Part shown: in pieces, positions 60,213 through 64,000 of the stretch | Layout: each line of letters opens with the position of its first letter | Position numbering within the stretch: position 1 is the stretch's first letter | DNA from: DATHTC01 sp963746805 | GTDB taxonomy: Bacteria; Actinomycetota; Thermoleophilia; Gaiellales; Gaiellaceae | Assembly: GCA_963746805.1 (NCBI GenBank) | Contig: CAVVCQ010000001.1 | Span: 1,273,465-1,337,464 of the forward strand | Reading direction: 5' to 3' | DNA length: 64,000 nucleotides | The notes under the pieces: model-generated | What the model was told of the DNA's origin: nothing | Database searches by the model: none | What the model saw: the letters and a program-made list of their open reading frames with translations, nothing else | Program-made: the position numbers and the translations under genes

Positions 60213-60908
60213 TCAGTGCGCCGGCACCGGCAGGTGCTCGACGGCGCTCGTCGTTGCAGGACGCCGAGCGAGGAGGACGCGGCTGATGCCGAGGACCCAG
60301 AGCGCCATGACGCCCGTTGCGACGTAGCTGGAGTACGCGCCGTCCGGGGCCCAGAATCCGTCGCTCGCCCACGTGGTGGCGCGAAGGAGCACGACGACCA
60401 TCGCCGTTACGCCGAGCGCGAAGCCGCGGGTCGAGAGGATTCCGGCCCGCCACAGTCCGAACGAGCCGGACATGATCAGCATCCCGACGGGGAAGGCCGT
60501 CAGAACGACGAGGATCCAGGTGAGGTCGTTGAGCGCGGACGTGAGGGTGGCGTTCCCGTAGCCGGCGATGGAGTAGGCGAGTGCTGCGTTGATCGTGAGG
60601 ATGACGAACCAGACTCCGGCGAACGCCGTGCTGGCCGCGGTCGCCGCCGCGCCCCAGCCGGCCTTGCCGGCGTCACGCAGCGCGCTGGCGATCGCTGCGC
60701 CGAACCACATCAGGTTGAGAAAGGCGAAGCCGAAGATGACGGTCGAGATCAAGATCCGCACCCGGTCGCCGTCGTAGAACGCGAGGAGGGTGTCGGTGGG
60801 AGCACCGATCTTCGGCTGCATGCCGAGGATCGCGGCCGCGATGACGAAGAAGACGAGGAACTGGATGCCTGCTCCGCGCCAGACGCGCTGCCAGTCGGTG
60901 GGCTTCAT
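60213..60908 (-). CDS. Six- to seven-helix membrane protein, unknown
   Basis: 231 residues from ATG 60908, GGAGGCAC upstream. Helices include GIQFLVFFVIAAAILGMQP, ILISTVIFGFAFLNLMWFGAAIASAL, AFAGVWFVILTINAALAYSI, LTWILVVLTAFPVGMLIMSGSFGLW, and ATGVMALWVLGISRVLLA. No family-defining motif recognised. Lies 118 bp downstream of the large LuxR-type regulator in the same direction and may be its target. Confidence 0.7.
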   Translation of the reverse strand: MKPTDWQRVWRGAGIQFLVFFVIAAAILGMQPKIGAPTDTLLAFYDGDRVRILISTVIFGFAFLNLMWFGAAIASALRDAGKAGWGAAATAASTAFAGVWFVILTINAALAYSIAGYGNATLTSALNDLTWILVVLTAFPVGMLIMSGSFGLWRAGILSTRGFALGVTAMVVVLLRATTWASDGFWAPDGAYSSYVATGVMALWVLGISRVLLARRPATTSAVEHLPVPAH

Positions 60909-61026
60909 TTGAAGTGCCTCCTTGAGATTCGAGTCCGGCTTCTGTGTTGAACCGGTTGAGGCGATGCTCGCGCGAACCGACGCCCGTAGCGCCCGTCGGA
61001 ATCCCTGGTGTGTTCCCCGGTGTGCG

Positions 61027-63745
61027 CTAGTCGGCCAGCGCCACTCGGAGCTGCCTGCGGGAGCTGATTCCGAGCTTCATGAACACGTGGCGCAGATGCC
61101 ACTCCACGGTGCGCGGCGAGAGGTAGAGCATGGCGCCGATCTCCGGATTCGTATGCCCGCTGCGAGCGAGCTCGGCGATCTGGGCCTCCTGTGCGGTGAG
61201 CTGCGAGCGGGTGTCGTCCGATCGCTTGCGGGGTGTCGCGCCGGTCGCCTGCAGCTCGCGTGCGGCCCGCTCGGCGAACCCGTCCGCACCGACGCGGGTA
61301 AAGAACTCGTGCGCCGCTTCCAGCGGTTCGCGCGACTCCGTCCGCCGGTTCTCGCGGCGCAGCCACTCGCCGTGCACCAGCTGCGCGCGGGCAAGGAGCA
61401 TGCGCATCGTCGTCCGGCCGAGCGCGTCGATCGCCTCGCGATAGGCGGCGTCCGCCGGAGCACCCTCGAGCAGCAGCGCGCGCGAGCGTGCCTCGACGCC
61501 GGCGGCGAGATCAGTGCCGGCCGCGCCCGTGCGCTCGACGAGGCGCTCGAACGCGTCGGCGGCGATGTCGGTCTCCCCGGCTCGAGCCGCCGCCTCGATC
61601 AGCTCGGGAAGCGCCCAGGGAGAGACGCTGAGCTCCTCTCCCGAGATCGCGTCGTGCGCCGCAGCGAGTGCGGCTTCGTAGTGGCCGAGACCGTTGCGGA
61701 GGATCGCGAGCGAGTGCGCGCAGACGGCGACGATCAAGCCTTCGCCGCGCGCCTCCGCCGCAGCTTCGAGGCGCTCGCAGAGCCGGACAGTGTGCGCCTC
61801 GTCCCCGCGATAGGCGGTCAGTAGCGAACGCATCACGGCGCCCTCTCTGCCAAACGTCGCCCTGCTGATGAAGTCGGACTCGTCCAGCAGGATCTCCGCG
61901 GCGTTCAGATCGCCCTGGTAGATCCGCAGCGTGGCCAGGTAGTTGAGCGTCGCCGGGAGCGGCCCGAGGATGCCATCCTCGCGAGCCGATTGCACGTGGC
62001 GCGAGGCGATCGCTTCCCACGACTGCTCGTCCATGAGCTCAGCGGCGACGCGTGCGGCGATGCGGGCGCCCCGGAGTTCGTGCTCATCACGGCCTTGGTC
62101 GTCGCGCGCTCGCGCGAGAGCGTCTCTCAGCAGCGGCGCCGCTTTCGCGCGTCCGTCAGTGAAGTGCACCGCCAGCCCGTCGAGGAGCAGGTCGCTCACG
62201 CCCGGCGGCCGGTTCGGGGCCGGCGCCGCGCGAGCGGCGTGGGCGTGGGTCGAGACGCCGCCACCGAGCCGCCCCGCGTTGCTCGCACCGAACAACGCCT
62301 CGAGATGCGTGTCGCGTGCGAGGTCGACATCGAGCGGCTCGAGCTGCCGCGCGGCATCGAGCAGCAGAAGCGTCCCGTCGTAGTCCGGTCGTGCGTCCCA
62401 GGCGATCAGCGCGCGCAGGCGGGCCGCGTGCGCGCGCTCCACGTCGGTCAGCGGCCCTTGCTCTGCGGCCGCGACCAGCGCCGCCGCCGTCTCGTCGAAG
62501 CCGGCCAGTCGCTTGAATCGCGCCGCGTCCAGCGCACGCTGCGTCCGTCGCCGAGCATCCGGCGTCAGGTTGACGGCGCACTCGAGGAACGCCGCGGCGG
62601 CGGGAAGACCGCCGCGCGCCCGCGCGCGATCCGCCGAGCGCTCGAGCTCGGCCGCCACGTCCTCGTCCGGCTCGAGCGCGGCATGACCGCGATGCCAGGC
62701 GCGGCGATCGGGGTCGAACTCGGGATCGGTCGCCTCCCCGAGCGCCCGGTGCGCCGACCGCCGCTCCTCGGGAGGCGCGGCGCCGTAGATCGCGGAGCGC
62801 AGCAGCGGATGGCGGAACGTGATCCGGCCGTTCACCGTGATCAGCTCGGCCGCCTCTGCGGGCGCCGCAGCATCGGTCGAGAGACCGACCGCCGCACCGG
62901 CACGCCAGAGCAGCGACGGATCGCCGAGCGGTTCGGCAGCAGCGAGCAGCAGCAGCCGACGCGTGTCCTCCGGAAGCTCCTCGACCTGGCTGCGGAAGCA
63001 CGCCTCGATCCGGCCCTGGAGCGGCGAGGCGTCCGACACAGCGAACCCGCCGGCAAGCCTCGCGGGATCCAGCGCACGCGGGAGCTCCACCAAGGCGAGC
63101 GGGTTTCCACCCGTCTCGGCGATGATCCGGTCGCGCACGCGGTCGTCGAACACGCCGAGGCTGGTCGAGTCGAAGAGGTCGCGTGCGTCCGCATCCGACA
63201 GTCGCCGCAGCCGCAGCTCGGGGAGGCCGGAGAGCTCAACCGGGCCGTCCGAGTCGCGCTCGGCGAAGACCATCAGCACGCCCTCGGCCTCGATCCGCCG
63301 CGCCACGAACGACAGCACCTGAGCCGACGAGCGGTCGAGCCATTGGGCGTCGTCGGCGAGGCAGAGGACCGGCCTCGACTCGGCGGCGTTCGAGAGCAAC
63401 GTCAAGACTGCGAGCCCGACGAGGAAGTGATCGGGACGAGAGCCTGCGCTCAGGCCGAACGCGGACTCGAGCGCCTCGCGTTGCGGCGACGGTAGCTCCT
63501 CGAGTGAACCGAGCAGCGGCGCGCAGAGCTGGTGCAACGACGCGAACGGCAGCTCCATCTCCGCCTCGACACCCTCGGCGTGGAGCACAAGGGCGCCGTC
63601 GCTGCGCGAAGCGACATGGCGAAGGAGCGCGGTCTTGCCGATGCCGGCCTCACCGCGGAGAACAACCGCTCCGCTCCGTCGCCGCCCGCGCAGCAACGAC
63701 GAGGTCGTCGAGCTGCCCAATCTCGGTCGCGCGCCCGCGAAGCAT
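61027..63745 (-). pseudogene. Large LuxR-family ATPase regulator (LAL type), one frameshift near the start
   Basis: The start is ATG 63745 (MLRGRATEIGQLDDLVVAARAATERSG); near 63690 a one-base shift leads into SGAVVLRGEAGIGKTALLRHVA (Walker A) and the rest of the frame to 61027. Walker B is PVLCLADDAQWLD. A long TPR-like middle (about residues 330-820) follows, and the C-terminus is a LuxR HTH: LTAQEAQIAELARSGHTNPEIGAMLYLSPRTVEWHLRHVFMKLGISSRRQL. About 905 residues. LAL regulators are ATP-dependent activators of catabolic or antibiotic genes; ligand unknown. Confidence 0.8.
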
Positions 63746-64000
63746 GCGTCGACCAGGTTAGGAGAGCCAGATCTCACTGACAACGTCCTGAGGCTTAACC
63801 GGCATCCAGGCGACGGACCAGGGACTTCTACAAGCGCGATGGGATCCCGGACGCGCGACTCTGAGCCGACCACAGCACCAGGGCACGAGTGCAAGCGCTC
63901 ACAAAGGCTGCCCGGTCTTGGTCGCGGCCGGCGAGGACTGCGACCGTGCACACGCGATCGAGGACGAACTCACCAAACTGATCCGCGACAGCCCCTTCGG
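63746..64000. other. Window edge without a supported gene
   Basis: The last 255 bp hold an open frame on the + strand from about 63843 to the edge (GCPVLVAAGEDCDRAHAIED and so on) that looks protein-like and could be the start of a gene continuing outside, but no start codon or ribosome site can be fixed. Confidence 0.3.

Noticed and set aside
63843..64000. A partial + strand gene at the window edge
   Set aside because: Protein-like but too short, with no start or ribosome site; listed only as an edge note.

Overview
The window is a GC-rich stretch of chromosome from an actinobacterium. The gene families point to the class Thermoleophilia (Gaiellales/Solirubrobacterales type): Cys-module/collagen-stalk exported proteins, small actinobacterial orphan families, a FliA/WhiG-type sigma factor, BTAD regulators and an F420-type LLM oxidoreductase. 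That placement is inferred from protein character, not from a marker gene. Two tRNA genes are present (Gly-GCC and Trp-CCA); there is no rRNA, CRISPR array or intact transposase.

Layout. 1-5,300: end of a membrane protein, an arsR/arsC pair followed by a deletion-scarred aquaporin/phosphoesterase remnant, a GNAT acetyltransferase and a collagen-like exported protein. 5,345-13,884: an 8.5-kb segment bounded by a 43-bp repeat of the 3' part of tRNA-Gly, with the geometry of an island integrated into a tRNA; it carries envelope, lipid and phosphate genes, several of them frameshifted, and no recognisable integrase. 13,960-26,420: conserved chromosome with RNase H, an M23-like protein, aldehyde dehydrogenase, divergent aceK/icd, a PadR pair, an amidase, an EF-G-like GTPase, a 168-bp near-palindrome, the sigma factor and tRNA-Trp. 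26,420-64,000: a long accessory, regulation-rich region with small exported proteins, stress-type membrane proteins (AI-2E, DUF308/HdeD, DUF1003, DUF1269), two BTAD (AfsR/SARP-type) regulators, a kinase/LacI-like/response-regulator operon, an ABC exporter, MMPL and MFS pumps, a GH15 hydrolase, oxidoreductases, two flippase-like proteins, hydrolases and a large LuxR-type ATPase regulator.

The most interesting signal is a three-part direct repeat found seven times between 31.9 and 54.7 kb. Read in the direction of transcription it is TGGCAg, 21 bp later TGGCAg, 11 bp later TGGCA. Every copy lies 42-54 bp upstream of a start codon, in the same orientation. The spacing puts all three repeats on one face of the helix and matches the heptamer-plus-4-bp arrangement bound by SARP/BTAD regulators. 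The two BTAD regulators in the same region have nearly identical winged-helix recognition helices. Together they look like a local regulon covering a DUF308 protein, a coiled-coil/DUF1003 pair, a DUF1269 protein, an MMPL pump, an MFS pump with an FAD oxidase, an LLM oxidoreductase, and a truncated DUF1269 gene leading two flippase-like genes.

Caution: at least a dozen genes here are split by apparent one-base frameshifts, spread over the whole window and often in G/C runs. Some may be real decay, but the density suggests uncorrected indels in the sequence. Where a gene is marked broken, the alternative frame is described so it can be checked.
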